From: Candidatus Bathyarchaeota archaeon
Lineage (GTDB): Archaea; Thermoproteota; Bathyarchaeia; Bathyarchaeales; Bathycorpusculaceae
NCBI GenBank assembly: GCA_026014485.1
Contig: JAOZIE010000002.1
Span: 272,774 to 336,773 of the forward strand
Reading direction: 5' to 3'
DNA length: 64,000 bases
The position numbers and the translations under genes were made by a program. The notes under the pieces were generated by a model. That model did no database searches and was not told the origin of the DNA. It saw only the letters and a program-made list of their open reading frames with translations. Below are positions 17,035 to 25,561 of this stretch, piece after piece (the stretch's first letter is position 1; the number at the start of each line of letters is the position of its first letter).

Positions 17035-17742
17035 CTACACTGCGTGCACAGAGGTTTTCTGTTCAACAGATGACCGTCTACGTCTAAGCAAAGGCTCCAC
17101 TAACTCTACTGCTAAGAGCATAATGATGAGGATAACAATCACGGGCACAGCAAGAAACTGGTTGTTGACCCCCAAAACTTCATGCATAAAAATCGCGACA
17201 TGCCCAAGCCAAGGTACACGCAAAACAACCTTGCCCACAACCAAATCTTCGCTGACTGCTCCCCGAGGAATACTAGCATTTCCCGAATACCAGGGGTCAT
17301 ACTGATACGGCTCAGGAACTATTGGCCACGTATCAGGCGGATTGTTTCCGTCGCCCTTAGTGTAAAAGTAGAGTTTGCCATCTATAGTTGTAGTTGCCAC
17401 AATACGGTGAACAATAAGCTCATCATGATTGTCTGGTCTGTGGAATACTATGATGTCGCTGTTGGGGTAGTTGGTGTTTAGGGTTTGGGGGTTTACGCCT
17501 TGTATGATGATGAGGTCGCCTATGTGTAGGGTTTGGTCGAAGGGGTGAGTCCATCCGTCGCATGCGCCGTCGTAGGGTATGCACATGCTGCCGCTGATTA
17601 CTGCGAGTGCAGGCGGAATCTCCGTGTTCAAAACAACCTGAGAACCATACCAGAAACCGAAAACTACCGCAACGATGAGAACTACAACCATTACAGTTTG
17701 AACGTACTCGTTTTTCAGGATTCTCTTGGTCTTTGATGTCAC
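17035..17742 (-). CDS. Signal peptidase I, archaeal S26B type, copy 1
   Basis: Removes signal peptides from exported proteins. An N-terminal membrane helix (residues about 14-34) precedes the catalytic serine box VISGSMC. The histidine that replaces the bacterial lysine is in IVHRIV, and the acidic region is near GDGN. A C-terminal helix (residues about 195-220) ends in RRRRSS. The GTG start has GGAAG upstream. A 221-bp part of the gene is identical to the tandem copy behind it while the rest is clearly divergent. Confidence 0.92.
   Translation of the reverse strand: MTSKTKRILKNEYVQTVMVVVLIVAVVFGFWYGSQVVLNTEIPPALAVISGSMCIPYDGACDGWTHPFDQTLHIGDLIIIQGVNPQTLNTNYPNSDIIVFHRPDNHDELIVHRIVATTTIDGKLYFYTKGDGNNPPDTWPIVPEPYQYDPWYSGNASIPRGAVSEDLVVGKVVLRVPWLGHVAIFMHEVLGVNNQFLAVPVIVILIIMLLAVELVEPLLRRRRSSVEQKTSVHAV
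17432..17652. repeat. 221-bp identical tract shared with 18314-18534, copy 1
   Basis: Base-for-base identical to 18314-18534 by direct reading of the two stretches. The tract covers the catalytic-serine part of copy 1, from the end of the first membrane helix to FHRPD. Similarity drops at once on both sides. This is the pattern left by recent gene conversion between tandem paralogues. Confidence 0.9.
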
Positions 17743-17898
17743 GTTTTTTCTTCCGTTAACGGTGAAGTGATTTTCAGTTCCTGACTCATTGGGTTTTTGT
17801 GGCTATAATACTTACCGCTTACAGCAGGGTTTTGAGAAAAAAAGAAAAAGCCACCAGCTGCTTTAACACGCAGGCTATTGTACTCTGCGCTTTCAGGA

Positions 17899-18621
17899 TT
17901 ATGTTTGATTATTCTTTTGGTATGTTCCTTTTTTTGTGTCCTTTGTGTTTCTTGTTTGAAGTAGCGGTATAACAAACTCGATTATGATTATCAGTATGAT
18001 AAGGAGTACAAGTAGCGGAACCAGTATTGAATTGCCTGTTACACCAACCTCGTACATTTTGATAATTACTAACCCAATCCACGGGATACGCATGATTACT
18101 TTGCCGTAGATGTAGTCTTGTGAAATGGCGCCGTTGTATGTGCTGGTGAGGTCTGTTGAGTCAGGACGCCAATAATCCGTCGATTCAGGAGGGTCTGGCC
18201 ACTTGTAAACGGAGTTTCCATCACCTTTAGTATAGAAGTAGAGCTTACCGTTCACCTCTATTTTAGACACTATCCGATGCACAATTTTCGAATTCTCGTC
18301 ATCTGCAGGCAAATCTGGTCTGTGGAATACTATGATGTCGCTGTTGGGGTAGTTGGTGTTTAGGGTTTGGGGGTTTACGCCTTGTATGATGATGAGGTCG
18401 CCTATGTGTAGGGTTTGGTCGAAGGGGTGAGTCCATCCGTCGCATGCGCCGTCGTAGGGTATGCACATGCTGCCGCTGATTACTGCGAGTGCAGGCGGAA
18501 TCTCCGTGTTCAAAACAACCTGAGAACCATACCAAAGACTGAGACCTGCGGTGACTACAAGAATAATTGTGATGAAGGTTTGAAAGGTCTCGTTTTTCCA
18601 GATTCTTCTAAGGTTTGATAT
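17899..18621 (-). CDS. Signal peptidase I, archaeal S26B type, copy 2, no ATG/GTG start
   Basis: Paralogue of 17035-17742 with the same SGSMC and IVHRIV motifs and a C-terminal helix. The first ordinary start in frame (TTG 18513) removes the N-terminal membrane helix. The frame continues upstream with ISNLRRIWKNETFQTFI, which aligns with the MTSKTKRILKNE start of copy 1. At the position of copy 1's GTG there is ATA (18621-18619), preceded by AAGGCGG at 7 nt. No ATG, GTG or TTG occurs between the TGA upstream and 18513. Either ATA is used, or the gene has lost its start and is decaying. Confidence 0.75.
   Translation of the reverse strand: MSNLRRIWKNETFQTFITIILVVTAGLSLWYGSQVVLNTEIPPALAVISGSMCIPYDGACDGWTHPFDQTLHIGDLIIIQGVNPQTLNTNYPNSDIIVFHRPDLPADDENSKIVHRIVSKIEVNGKLYFYTKGDGNSVYKWPDPPESTDYWRPDSTDLTSTYNGAISQDYIYGKVIMRIPWIGLVIIKMYEVGVTGNSILVPLLVLLIILIIIIEFVIPLLQTRNTKDTKKGTYQKNNQT
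18314..18534. repeat. 221-bp identical tract shared with 17432-17652, copy 2
   Basis: See copy 1. In this gene the tract starts inside the N-terminal membrane helix codons (WYGSQVV) and runs to FHRPD. The upstream 87 bp of the gene, including the defective start, lie outside the converted segment. Confidence 0.9.
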
Positions 18622-18761
18622 TTGTTTTCCGCCTTCTTCCCAATGTAGCTTTATGTTTCTTTCTTTTCAGTAGAAACAATCTTTTAAAATTTGTTAGATA
18701 ATTAAAAAAACAAAAAAAGGGTTTGGGTTTTAAGGGTTGTAAGCTTGAATCTGCGCTCTGT

Positions 18762-18932
18762 TTAGATTTTCTTTTTGCTTAAGACTTCTCGGAATGTGGC
18801 ACTACATTTGGGGCATTGGTAAAGCCCTATTTCGAGTTGCATGCGTTTACCTGCTTTATCGGGTCTTCCCGCCATCTTCCAGGTTTTCTTTGGCTGAGCG
18901 ACTTCTGCTCCACACTTCGGACATTTTGCCAT
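18762..18932 (-). CDS. Small zinc-ribbon protein with Cren7-like core, copy 1
   Basis: 56 aa, start MAKCPKCGAEV. GAGAGG lies 8 nt upstream of the ATG. Two CxxC knuckles (CPKCG and CPKC) frame a conserved middle KKTWKMAGRPDKAGKR followed by IGLY and TFREVL. A close paralogue is at 54873. The middle and end resemble the chromatin protein Cren7 (K-x-W-x-x-A, then IGLF, then GK-x-FR-x-x-L), so a DNA-binding role is plausible; this is inference from pattern only. It is encoded alone, between the signal peptidases and the YchF-type gene. Confidence 0.75.
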   Translation of the reverse strand: MAKCPKCGAEVAQPKKTWKMAGRPDKAGKRMQLEIGLYQCPKCSATFREVLSKKKI

Positions 18933-19291
18933 TCAATTTTCCTCTCACAATTATATTGTTATCATGGTCTCTTGCGTTTAAAGATAAAAAACTTGCTCAG
19001 ATATTCCCATAGAAAACCTGTTTTTTAACAACCTTATTTTGCTGTTTTCCTGTCAACTACTGTTGTAAACTTCTAAAAATGGTTGTGCATTGCATAAACA
19101 TAATGCCCGCAAAAGGTTTCTTTTCATGGTGCATACTTTCTCTTACTTGGGTGTATGAAGCTGTTCTTAACTTTCTTTGCAGAACGGCGTTTCCCAACAG
19201 GACTAGGTATCCCCAATATGCCCCAAGGGTAGCCACAAACAATATAGCCGAACAGACAAAAAGTATTAACCAAACCCCTTGAGGAATCACG
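18933..19291. other. 359 bp spacer without a convincing gene
   Basis: Holds the promoters of the minus-strand zinc ribbon (AT-rich AATATAATTG near 18950) and of the plus-strand GTPase. A minus-strand frame with one hydrophobic helix (start GTG 19290, end 19057) abuts the GTPase start by one base and is judged unlikely. Confidence 0.4.
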
Positions 19292-20515
19292 ATGCCGCCA
19301 TCATATTCGCGTTTACTGGGTGTAATTGGTAAACCAAACACGGGAAAATCCACTTTTTTTAGTGCCGCTACGTTAGCTACAACAGACATTGCTAACTACC
19401 CGTTTACTACGATTAAGCCAAATCGCGGGGTCGGATACGTACGTACCCCCTGTGTGCACACCGAATTTGATGTCCAAGACAACCCAAACAATAGCCTTTG
19501 CCTTGACGGCGTACGATTGGTCCCCGTAGAACTAATTGATGTTGCAGGCTTAGTTCCAGGCGCTTGGGAGGGACGTGGTTTAGGTAACCAGTTTCTTGAC
19601 GAGATACGCCGCGCAGACGCTCTAATTCACATTGTTGATGCATCTGGCGGAACTGATTGCGAGGGGCGCGCTTGTAAACCTGGGGAACATGACCCCCTCG
19701 AAGACGTAAAGTTTCTAGAAACCGAAATCACCATGTGGATAGCCTCAATCCTCAAGAAAGACTGGGCTAAAATTGCCCGAACAGCCGAGACTGAGAAGAA
19801 GGGGATTCTTGCACCCTTGGAGGAGCGGTTAAGCGGCTTAGGCATAAAACGTAGTCACATCTTTGAAGCCATTCGAAACGCAGCCTTAAACGCTGACCGA
19901 CCAGCAGGCTGGAGCGAGGAGGACTTCTTGCGGTTTGTGGATACGTTAAGGCGAATCAGCAAGCCCATGCTTATTGTAGCTAACAAAATTGACTTGCCCA
20001 CCGCTGAAGAAAACGTCAAGCGCCTCAAGGAACTGGATTACACTGTTATTCCCGCAAGCGCAGAAGCTGAACTAGCCCTGAGACGAGCCGCAGAAAAGAA
20101 ACTGATTGATTATCGACCAGGCGATTCAGATTTTAAGGTTGCTCATCCTGAGCAACTTTCATCAGGACAAACCAGAGCCTTAGAGGCGATACGTGAAAAA
20201 ATTCTGTTGCCAAATGGCTCCACGGGGGTTCAGGATGCGGTTAATGCGGCTTACTTTACGCTGCTCAACATGATAACGGTTTATCCAGTTGAAGATGTTG
20301 AGCACTTAAGCAACCACAACGGCAAAGTTCTGCCTGATACCTACTTGATTCCGAAGGGGACAACAGCCCGCCAGTTCGCTTACATAATTCATACCGAGCT
20401 GGGTGAAAGTTTCCTGTACGCTTTGGATGCGCGCAACAAAACTCGAATCGGCGAAGATGCCCAACTGAAAGACCGCGACATAATAAGTATAGTGAGCACG
20501 AGAAGGCGTGCTTAA
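19292..20515 (+). CDS. YchF/OLA1-type redox-regulated ATPase (Obg-related, TGS domain)
   Basis: 407 aa. The G1 motif is GKPNTGKST, the switch region carries FTTIKPN, G3 is DVAGLVPGAWEGRGLGN and G4 is NKID. A helical insert follows G3, and a C-terminal TGS domain ends in RDIISIVSTRR. The N-terminal order and GAWEG loop identify the archaeal YchF/OLA1-like group, which associates with ribosomes; family members often prefer ATP. GAGG at 19281-19284 lies 7 nt before the ATG. Confidence 0.92.
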   Translation: MPPSYSRLLGVIGKPNTGKSTFFSAATLATTDIANYPFTTIKPNRGVGYVRTPCVHTEFDVQDNPNNSLCLDGVRLVPVELIDVAGLVPGAWEGRGLGNQFLDEIRRADALIHIVDASGGTDCEGRACKPGEHDPLEDVKFLETEITMWIASILKKDWAKIARTAETEKKGILAPLEERLSGLGIKRSHIFEAIRNAALNADRPAGWSEEDFLRFVDTLRRISKPMLIVANKIDLPTAEENVKRLKELDYTVIPASAEAELALRRAAEKKLIDYRPGDSDFKVAHPEQLSSGQTRALEAIREKILLPNGSTGVQDAVNAAYFTLLNMITVYPVEDVEHLSNHNGKVLPDTYLIPKGTTARQFAYIIHTELGESFLYALDARNKTRIGEDAQLKDRDIISIVSTRRRA

Positions 20516-20522
20516 CTCTATC

Positions 20523-21308
20523 TTACGTTCCAAAGCGTCGCTTGCGGTTTTGGAAAGTTCGAATTGCCCTAAGTAAATCAATGAAGCGGAAGTCAGGCCA
20601 ATAAACATCCAAGAACAGCAGTTCACTGTACGCAGACTGCCACAACAGAAAACCGCTTAACCGTTCTTCACCTGAAGTACGTATAATCATGTCAGGGTCC
20701 TGCTTGGGCATATGCGACGTGTAAAGGTGCTGCTCAAAAATGTTTTCATCCACATCATCAACCTCCAATTCGCCGTCTTTAACTTTCTGAGCGATGGTCT
20801 TGGTAGCATCCACTATTTCCGCTCTGCCTCCGTATGCAAAAGCGAAATTCAAAAACTGCGTATCATAATTTGCTGTGGCTTTCTCTACATCTGCAATAAG
20901 CTTCTGCAACCCCTCGGGCAAAAGATTTGCCCTTCCGATGACTTTCACATGGACTTTGTTACGGTGAATCCGCTCGTCAGTCAGCAGCTTACGAAACTTT
21001 TCCTCAGCGATATGCATGATTTCCTCAATCTCACCTGAAGGGCGATTGAAGTTTTCAGTCGAGAACGTGTAGAGAGTCACAAATTTCACGCCAAGCATCT
21101 GAAGCCAATCTAACAACTGCTCTACTGTTTCGGCACCTTGCTTGTGACCAAGCCACGGATTGATTTCCTGCTCGCTAGCCCAACGCCTATTCCCATCTAA
21201 TATAATAGCTATGTGTTCCGGTTTTATTCCGTTTTTTGTTTGCCACCACAGCCATTTCTCGTATGATTTGTAGGCGCCAATTACTCTGAGAAACCTTTGC
21301 AGGACCAC
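20523..21308 (-). CDS. uppS: cis-Polyprenyl diphosphate synthase (UppS family)
   Basis: Extends isoprenyl diphosphates in cis, giving the long lipid carrier for glycan synthesis. The signature IILDGNRRWA is near residue 36, the substrate region TLYTFSTENFNR follows, and the C-terminal RTSGEERLSGFLLWQSAYSE box is complete. The length of 261 aa is typical. The N-terminus has about 30 extra residues before the catalytic fold, rich in Trp and Lys. It converges with the YchF-type gene 7 bp away. Confidence 0.95.
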   Translation of the reverse strand: MVLQRFLRVIGAYKSYEKWLWWQTKNGIKPEHIAIILDGNRRWASEQEINPWLGHKQGAETVEQLLDWLQMLGVKFVTLYTFSTENFNRPSGEIEEIMHIAEEKFRKLLTDERIHRNKVHVKVIGRANLLPEGLQKLIADVEKATANYDTQFLNFAFAYGGRAEIVDATKTIAQKVKDGELEVDDVDENIFEQHLYTSHMPKQDPDMIIRTSGEERLSGFLLWQSAYSELLFLDVYWPDFRFIDLLRAIRTFQNRKRRFGT

Positions 21309-21449
21309 TAATGAACCTCACTTTTACTGCTTACTAATTCTCTCGTTGCAAGCATGTGCTATACTCTAAAAACTTTGAGCGTCAATTAAAGCTTGCTATG
21401 TTCTTGGGGAAAACCAATGGAAACGTTACTTTTCTGCTTTTGCGTCTTT

Positions 21450-22640
21450 TTAATCTTCTTCAAATTCGTCGGCGCCTTCCTCTTTAGGTTTAGCAAAGAA
21501 GCCTTTGTATGAACGGTGGACGATGAGCATAACCAGAACTGAGGCTATGGCAATCAATATGCCGATTATGATGAAGAAAATTAGGTTTGACAATCCCGCG
21601 CTTGGGTTTATTATTACCTCTGCGGCGCCGTTGAAAATAACGCTGGACCACGCTATAGAAACTATCAGGGTTGCATTTCGCAGCATCCTAACGTCATGGA
21701 CAAAATACATTCGTACTGCTCGCCCAATCAGAATGGTGCATAAACCTACAATAATTAGGTATATAGAGCCTTGAAGATAGTACGCGGCGAGCTTAGGTAA
21801 ACTGCTTAACCACCCGCCCATGTCTACAGGAAGCGGAACATTTTCTACCGCACTTACATAACCTGAATAGACACTCACTGCAATACACAAGATACCTGCT
21901 ATAGTGGAGTAATTGCCGATTTGAACAGGCAACGGGGGCGGCGAATATTCTTTAGCCCAACTGTAGAAGTGCCTAGCGGATCGGTCTATTCCAAAACCCT
22001 TGATAAGCATAGCAGTACTCAGAACCAGTAGCAACGTTAACGCATAGTAGTAGACCCCTACATCAAACAAGGCAAGGACAATCCAAATAAGAATCAGCGT
22101 TCCTGGAAGCCCAAGCGCTATGCGGGAGTACTTGGGGTTTTGTACGAGCATTTTCATGTATTTTCCAAATAACTGAGCACTTTCCTCAATTGACTCGCTG
22201 TGTTTAACCACAATTCGCCTCACTGAGGTCACGGGAACCCTTGATTCCACAAGGGGCAAAACGGCTTCATCGCCATAGCCGTCGGTGACCAAAATTACCT
22301 CATCAGCGACAAACGACTCCAGAATTGTAATCAGTTCAGAAACCAGTTTTCTGTCCGCGCCCACACCGCCCAATTCGGTGCCGCAGATAGTGGCGATTTC
22401 AAAGGTCTCATCGGGTTTTTTATCTTTCATAAGGCGGTCGTGTAAACTGACCGCTTCAAACATGGCGTTTGCATCGGCTTCTTCGGGGTCTTTTAGCGCA
22501 AGTGCCACAGCGCCATCTAAGTTGTCAGTTCTCCCGATAAGCGGCGTTTTTATGCCTGCTTTTGCCCCTAAGTCGCCGTCTCTGTCCACACACAGGATTA
22601 GGATCCTTTTTTGATTTGGGTCCCCAGTTTGCTCAGTCAT
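21450..22640 (-). CDS. DUF373 family integral membrane protein
   Basis: 396-aa archaeal DUF373 protein. A soluble N-terminal domain (residues 1-165) starts RILILCVDRDGDLG and carries the conserved DNAMFEA and TDGYGDEAV segments. About six membrane helices fill residues 175-375, and the end is highly acidic. The family is widespread in archaea, but its role is not known. It lies 37 bp downstream of the coiled-coil gene on the same strand, so the two are probably co-transcribed. Confidence 0.9.
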   Translation of the reverse strand: MTEQTGDPNQKRILILCVDRDGDLGAKAGIKTPLIGRTDNLDGAVALALKDPEEADANAMFEAVSLHDRLMKDKKPDETFEIATICGTELGGVGADRKLVSELITILESFVADEVILVTDGYGDEAVLPLVESRVPVTSVRRIVVKHSESIEESAQLFGKYMKMLVQNPKYSRIALGLPGTLILIWIVLALFDVGVYYYALTLLLVLSTAMLIKGFGIDRSARHFYSWAKEYSPPPLPVQIGNYSTIAGILCIAVSVYSGYVSAVENVPLPVDMGGWLSSLPKLAAYYLQGSIYLIIVGLCTILIGRAVRMYFVHDVRMLRNATLIVSIAWSSVIFNGAAEVIINPSAGLSNLIFFIIIGILIAIASVLVMLIVHRSYKGFFAKPKEEGADEFEED

Positions 22641-22677
22641 TCAGTCTCTAACTCATTGCTATAGGCGACGTTAAAGT

Positions 22678-23634
22678 TTAATCTTCCGTTTCAGTTTCGT
22701 CGCCTGCAAGAAGCTGGAACTCTCTCCAATCCAGTTTCTCTCCCCGTTGAAGCTTCTCTCGGACCGCAGAACCCAGTTTCTCTTTTATCTCCTGCTCCTT
22801 TGCCTTCTTGACTTTTTCGTTTTCTATCTTGGTTGCTTCCATCTGCTTTTGTCTTTCTGCGTATTGGCCTTGTCTGACGCCGAAAAGCTTGTTTCTCTGC
22901 TCTAAACATCTGCCGATTTCTTCATGCATCGGCTTGATTTTCTCTTTTGCCATGAGAAACTTGAGATGTAGGTTGGTGGCTTCTTCGCGGATTTTATTCA
23001 TTTCCTCGAACTTTGAAAGCATCATGGCGTGGAGTTCTTGGCTTTTCTTAGCGTTCTCGGTGAGGGCATTGTGGAATACATCCGCCTTGTCTTGGAAAAC
23101 TTTGAGCTCGGTTTTGATTGCGCTGATTTTTTTGCTATGCTGATCCATCTTTTTGTAAATGCTAAGGTGGGTTTCAATTTCTTTTACTTGGTCAATGAGC
23201 CTCTTTTCGTCTTGCAAATCCATAGATGTAGTGGCGATTTTGAATTCTAAGGCTTCAAAAGCTTTCTGCAGTTCCTGACGGTTCCCGCCTGAACGCTTCT
23301 CTTTGAGGTCCCTTATTCTTTGGCTGTGGGTTTTTATCTCTTCAATGAACGGTGCCATTTGCTTACGTACTTCGTCCCGTTGAACCTTCAGGTTTTTCAC
23401 GTTTACGTTTAGCTGGTCTCGTTCCTTTTTGATTTCACCGATTTCTTGCCTGAGAGCCTGCGCTTTAGTGTTTAGCTGGTCTCTCTGCTCAATGAATGTC
23501 TTTATGTCTTCGTGTGTCTTGTTAAGGTCTTCCTTTAGGGTTCCGATTCGCTTGTTGATTGCCTCGATTTGCTGGTTGACTGCGGCGATTTCGATTGTTT
23601 TTTGTTCAGTCAAACGTTTTCCTCTTCGCGCCAA
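22678..23634 (-). CDS. Coiled-coil protein (COG1340-like)
   Basis: 318 aa made almost wholly of coiled coil: two long segments, about residues 10-115 and 130-270, with heptads rich in Glu, Lys and Gln. A conserved loop around SGGNRQELQKAFEALEFKI separates them, and the C-terminus ends LDWREFQLLAGDE. This layout matches an archaeal group related to SMC/phosphoserine-phosphatase-like coiled coils. A structural or ribosome/chromatin scaffold role is possible, but no activity is known. Confidence 0.8.
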   Translation of the reverse strand: MARRGKRLTEQKTIEIAAVNQQIEAINKRIGTLKEDLNKTHEDIKTFIEQRDQLNTKAQALRQEIGEIKKERDQLNVNVKNLKVQRDEVRKQMAPFIEEIKTHSQRIRDLKEKRSGGNRQELQKAFEALEFKIATTSMDLQDEKRLIDQVKEIETHLSIYKKMDQHSKKISAIKTELKVFQDKADVFHNALTENAKKSQELHAMMLSKFEEMNKIREEATNLHLKFLMAKEKIKPMHEEIGRCLEQRNKLFGVRQGQYAERQKQMEATKIENEKVKKAKEQEIKEKLGSAVREKLQRGEKLDWREFQLLAGDETETED

Positions 23635-23761
23635 TTTTAATGTAATGAATGTGGCTTTCGAATTAATATGGGTTTCAGATGATGCTTTTATGTTTAGTGG
23701 AGGGATACGCCTTTTCTGGCTTTTTATATTATAAGTTTTAAATACTTTGTTGCGCCCTTCA

Positions 23762-24187
23762 ATGTCGGGAAGCCCCTTGGACTACAATTATGATGAACTG
23801 TTAAAGCGCGCGCGCTCTGAAGTTCCAGAAGTTAGGTTAAAGAAGGAACGTTTAGAGATGCCCCGCTTGTTTGTTTCAATGGTTGGTATGCGAACCACCA
23901 TTTCCAACTTCAAAGAAGTCGCTGACACACTAGACCGTGACCCACAACACATACTCAAGTTTCTCACTCGGGAAATGGCGACCGCTGCAACATACCATGA
24001 TGGTCGAGCAATTTTCCAAGGAAAATTTCCCCGTGACACTTTTGAACGACTACTGCAGAGGTACATGGAGAACTATGTGGTTTGCCCCGTTTGCAAGCGT
24101 CCCGATACAACAATCCTCAAGGAAAAACGCTTGTCCTTTGTTGTATGCAACGCCTGCGGAGCAAAATCATCCATCAAACAGCTTTAG
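23762..24187 (+). CDS. Translation initiation factor 2 subunit beta
   Basis: aIF2-beta, part of the factor that brings initiator tRNA to the ribosome. An N-terminal helix DYNYDELLKRA precedes the central alpha-beta core and the C-terminal zinc ribbon CPVCKRPDT...CNACGAKSS. At 141 aa it has family length. A TTG 15 nt upstream is in frame, but ATG 23762 gives the normal MSGSP start, and TTTAAATA at about 23737-23744 would place transcription start near the ATG (leaderless). The next gene, DUF424, follows after 4 bp. Confidence 0.95.
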   Translation: MSGSPLDYNYDELLKRARSEVPEVRLKKERLEMPRLFVSMVGMRTTISNFKEVADTLDRDPQHILKFLTREMATAATYHDGRAIFQGKFPRDTFERLLQRYMENYVVCPVCKRPDTTILKEKRLSFVVCNACGAKSSIKQL

Positions 24188-24191
24188 ATAG

Positions 24192-24506
24192 ATGAGGCAG
24201 CGTGAAAAAGTGGATGTCTACGTTAATCTCAAGAAAGTAGGCAGAAACGTGATGCTGGCTATTTGCGACAGCGAATTGTTGGGCAAAACCCTACGAGAAG
24301 GCAAAATTGTTTTCCACGTAAAAGAGGAATTTTATAACGGCGGATGCGTGACTGTGGAAGAAGCTGTTGATATGATTGAGAACTCTACCATCGTAAACAT
24401 GGTGGGAAAATGCTGCGTTGAACAAGCTATCGCAAGGGGCTATGTTCATCCTGAAGCGGTGCTCAACATCGAAGGCGTGCCGCATGCGCAGATAGTGAAG
24501 CTTTAG
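24192..24506 (+). CDS. DUF424 family protein
   Basis: 104 aa archaeal protein of the DUF424 family: the conserved LREGKIVFHVKEEFY stretch is followed by a helical region with MVGKCCVEQAIARGY and an ending IEGVPHAQIVKL. Its position 4 bp behind aIF2-beta recurs in archaeal genomes and suggests a link with translation, but its biochemical role is not established. Confidence 0.9.
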   Translation: MRQREKVDVYVNLKKVGRNVMLAICDSELLGKTLREGKIVFHVKEEFYNGGCVTVEEAVDMIENSTIVNMVGKCCVEQAIARGYVHPEAVLNIEGVPHAQIVKL

Positions 24507-24623
24507 GGGCACCTTTTCTGGTTTGAATTTTGTGTTTCCACGTTTTGTAGTTGCAACAGAGAGAAGCTGTTCTTGGGGGCGTCCAAGACTGGTTTTTTGG
24601 CTACCGCGTAGTCGGTTATATGT

Positions 24624-25370
24624 TTAGGGAATGACTAGTTGGTATGTGTTTATCTGTTCGATTTCTACGGTGGCGTTGTTTATTGTGCATTCCAGCAGGT
24701 GTCCGCCTGCGTTGAAGTCGTCGGTGATTAAGTGTAGGTGATATCCTGCGTAGTCGACTCCGCTCATGCTGTTTGGGAACCAGAAGCCGACGGCTGTGGC
24801 GTCAACATTGTTTAGAGTGAAAAAAGATTGTGTGCTTAGTGCTTCTGTCAGATTGGGGTAAGGTTTAGTCTGTAGTTGTGGGCTTCGGGTAAGAGCATAC
24901 TCAAAGTTACCGTGCACTTTTATGGCGTATATTGCCTCATCTGACGGAAAAACGCTGTCAAGTTTGGTCATCAACTGTGAATAGTTGAGGTCTGCAACTT
25001 CAACTGTTTCGTCAGTATCAAAGAAGGTTACTGTTGCGTAGGGCACTTTTTCTGAGGGGGCAATTTGCCGCGGGTTGCCATCAGATGGAACGTGGTAGAA
25101 CACGCCGTCTAAGGCAATCATTTCGCCATTTAAACCGACTAACGTTCCTATGCCAAAGTCGCCGTGCTCCGCTAGCTCTTTGAAGGTTGTGTTGCCGTCA
25201 TAATTTCCCTCTGAAAACGTGTTGAAGGGTGCAATTTGAAAGAGCGTGGGCTCATCCGCTTTTGCATATAGCCCGAAGCGAAGCTGCCCAAACTCGTACA
25301 ATACGCCAAGTACCAGTGAAGTGACCAAGACAACTGCGATTACGGAAAACCAAACACGTTTATCTGACAT
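24624..25370 (-). CDS. Membrane-anchored alpha-acetolactate decarboxylase
   Basis: 248 aa. One N-terminal membrane helix (residues about 7-27) is followed by the full acetolactate decarboxylase fold: FNTFSEGNYDGNTTFKELAEHGDFGIGT, then LNGEMIALDGVFYHV. The zinc-histidine motif is YHLHLITDDFNAGGH near residues 210-224. Family members turn acetolactate into acetoin. The catalytic domain follows an N-terminal signal-anchor, so it most likely faces outside the cell, unusual for an archaeon. The next gene is divergent and also exported. Assignment rests on motif order; activity is untested. Confidence 0.82.
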   Translation of the reverse strand: MSDKRVWFSVIAVVLVTSLVLGVLYEFGQLRFGLYAKADEPTLFQIAPFNTFSEGNYDGNTTFKELAEHGDFGIGTLVGLNGEMIALDGVFYHVPSDGNPRQIAPSEKVPYATVTFFDTDETVEVADLNYSQLMTKLDSVFPSDEAIYAIKVHGNFEYALTRSPQLQTKPYPNLTEALSTQSFFTLNNVDATAVGFWFPNSMSGVDYAGYHLHLITDDFNAGGHLLECTINNATVEIEQINTYQLVIP

Positions 25371-25561
25371 CTTCTCGCCCCTATTTCTTTTGATACCAGC
25401 CTGTGTTTCGTACTAAGCTAAATTCTTTACGCATTTAAACTCCTGAATAATAAGCGGCGGCTTTGAACCGCGTCTTGGGATATTCTTTTTTTCGTAATAT
25501 GTCTGTTGTGGAAACTCAGCTTTTATTCAATCTTAACTCTGACGTAGTCATACACAATACA

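Noticed and set aside
19057..19290. Minus-strand small membrane protein frame
   Set aside because: It abuts the YchF-type gene start by one base, leaving no promoter for either, and has no ribosome site.
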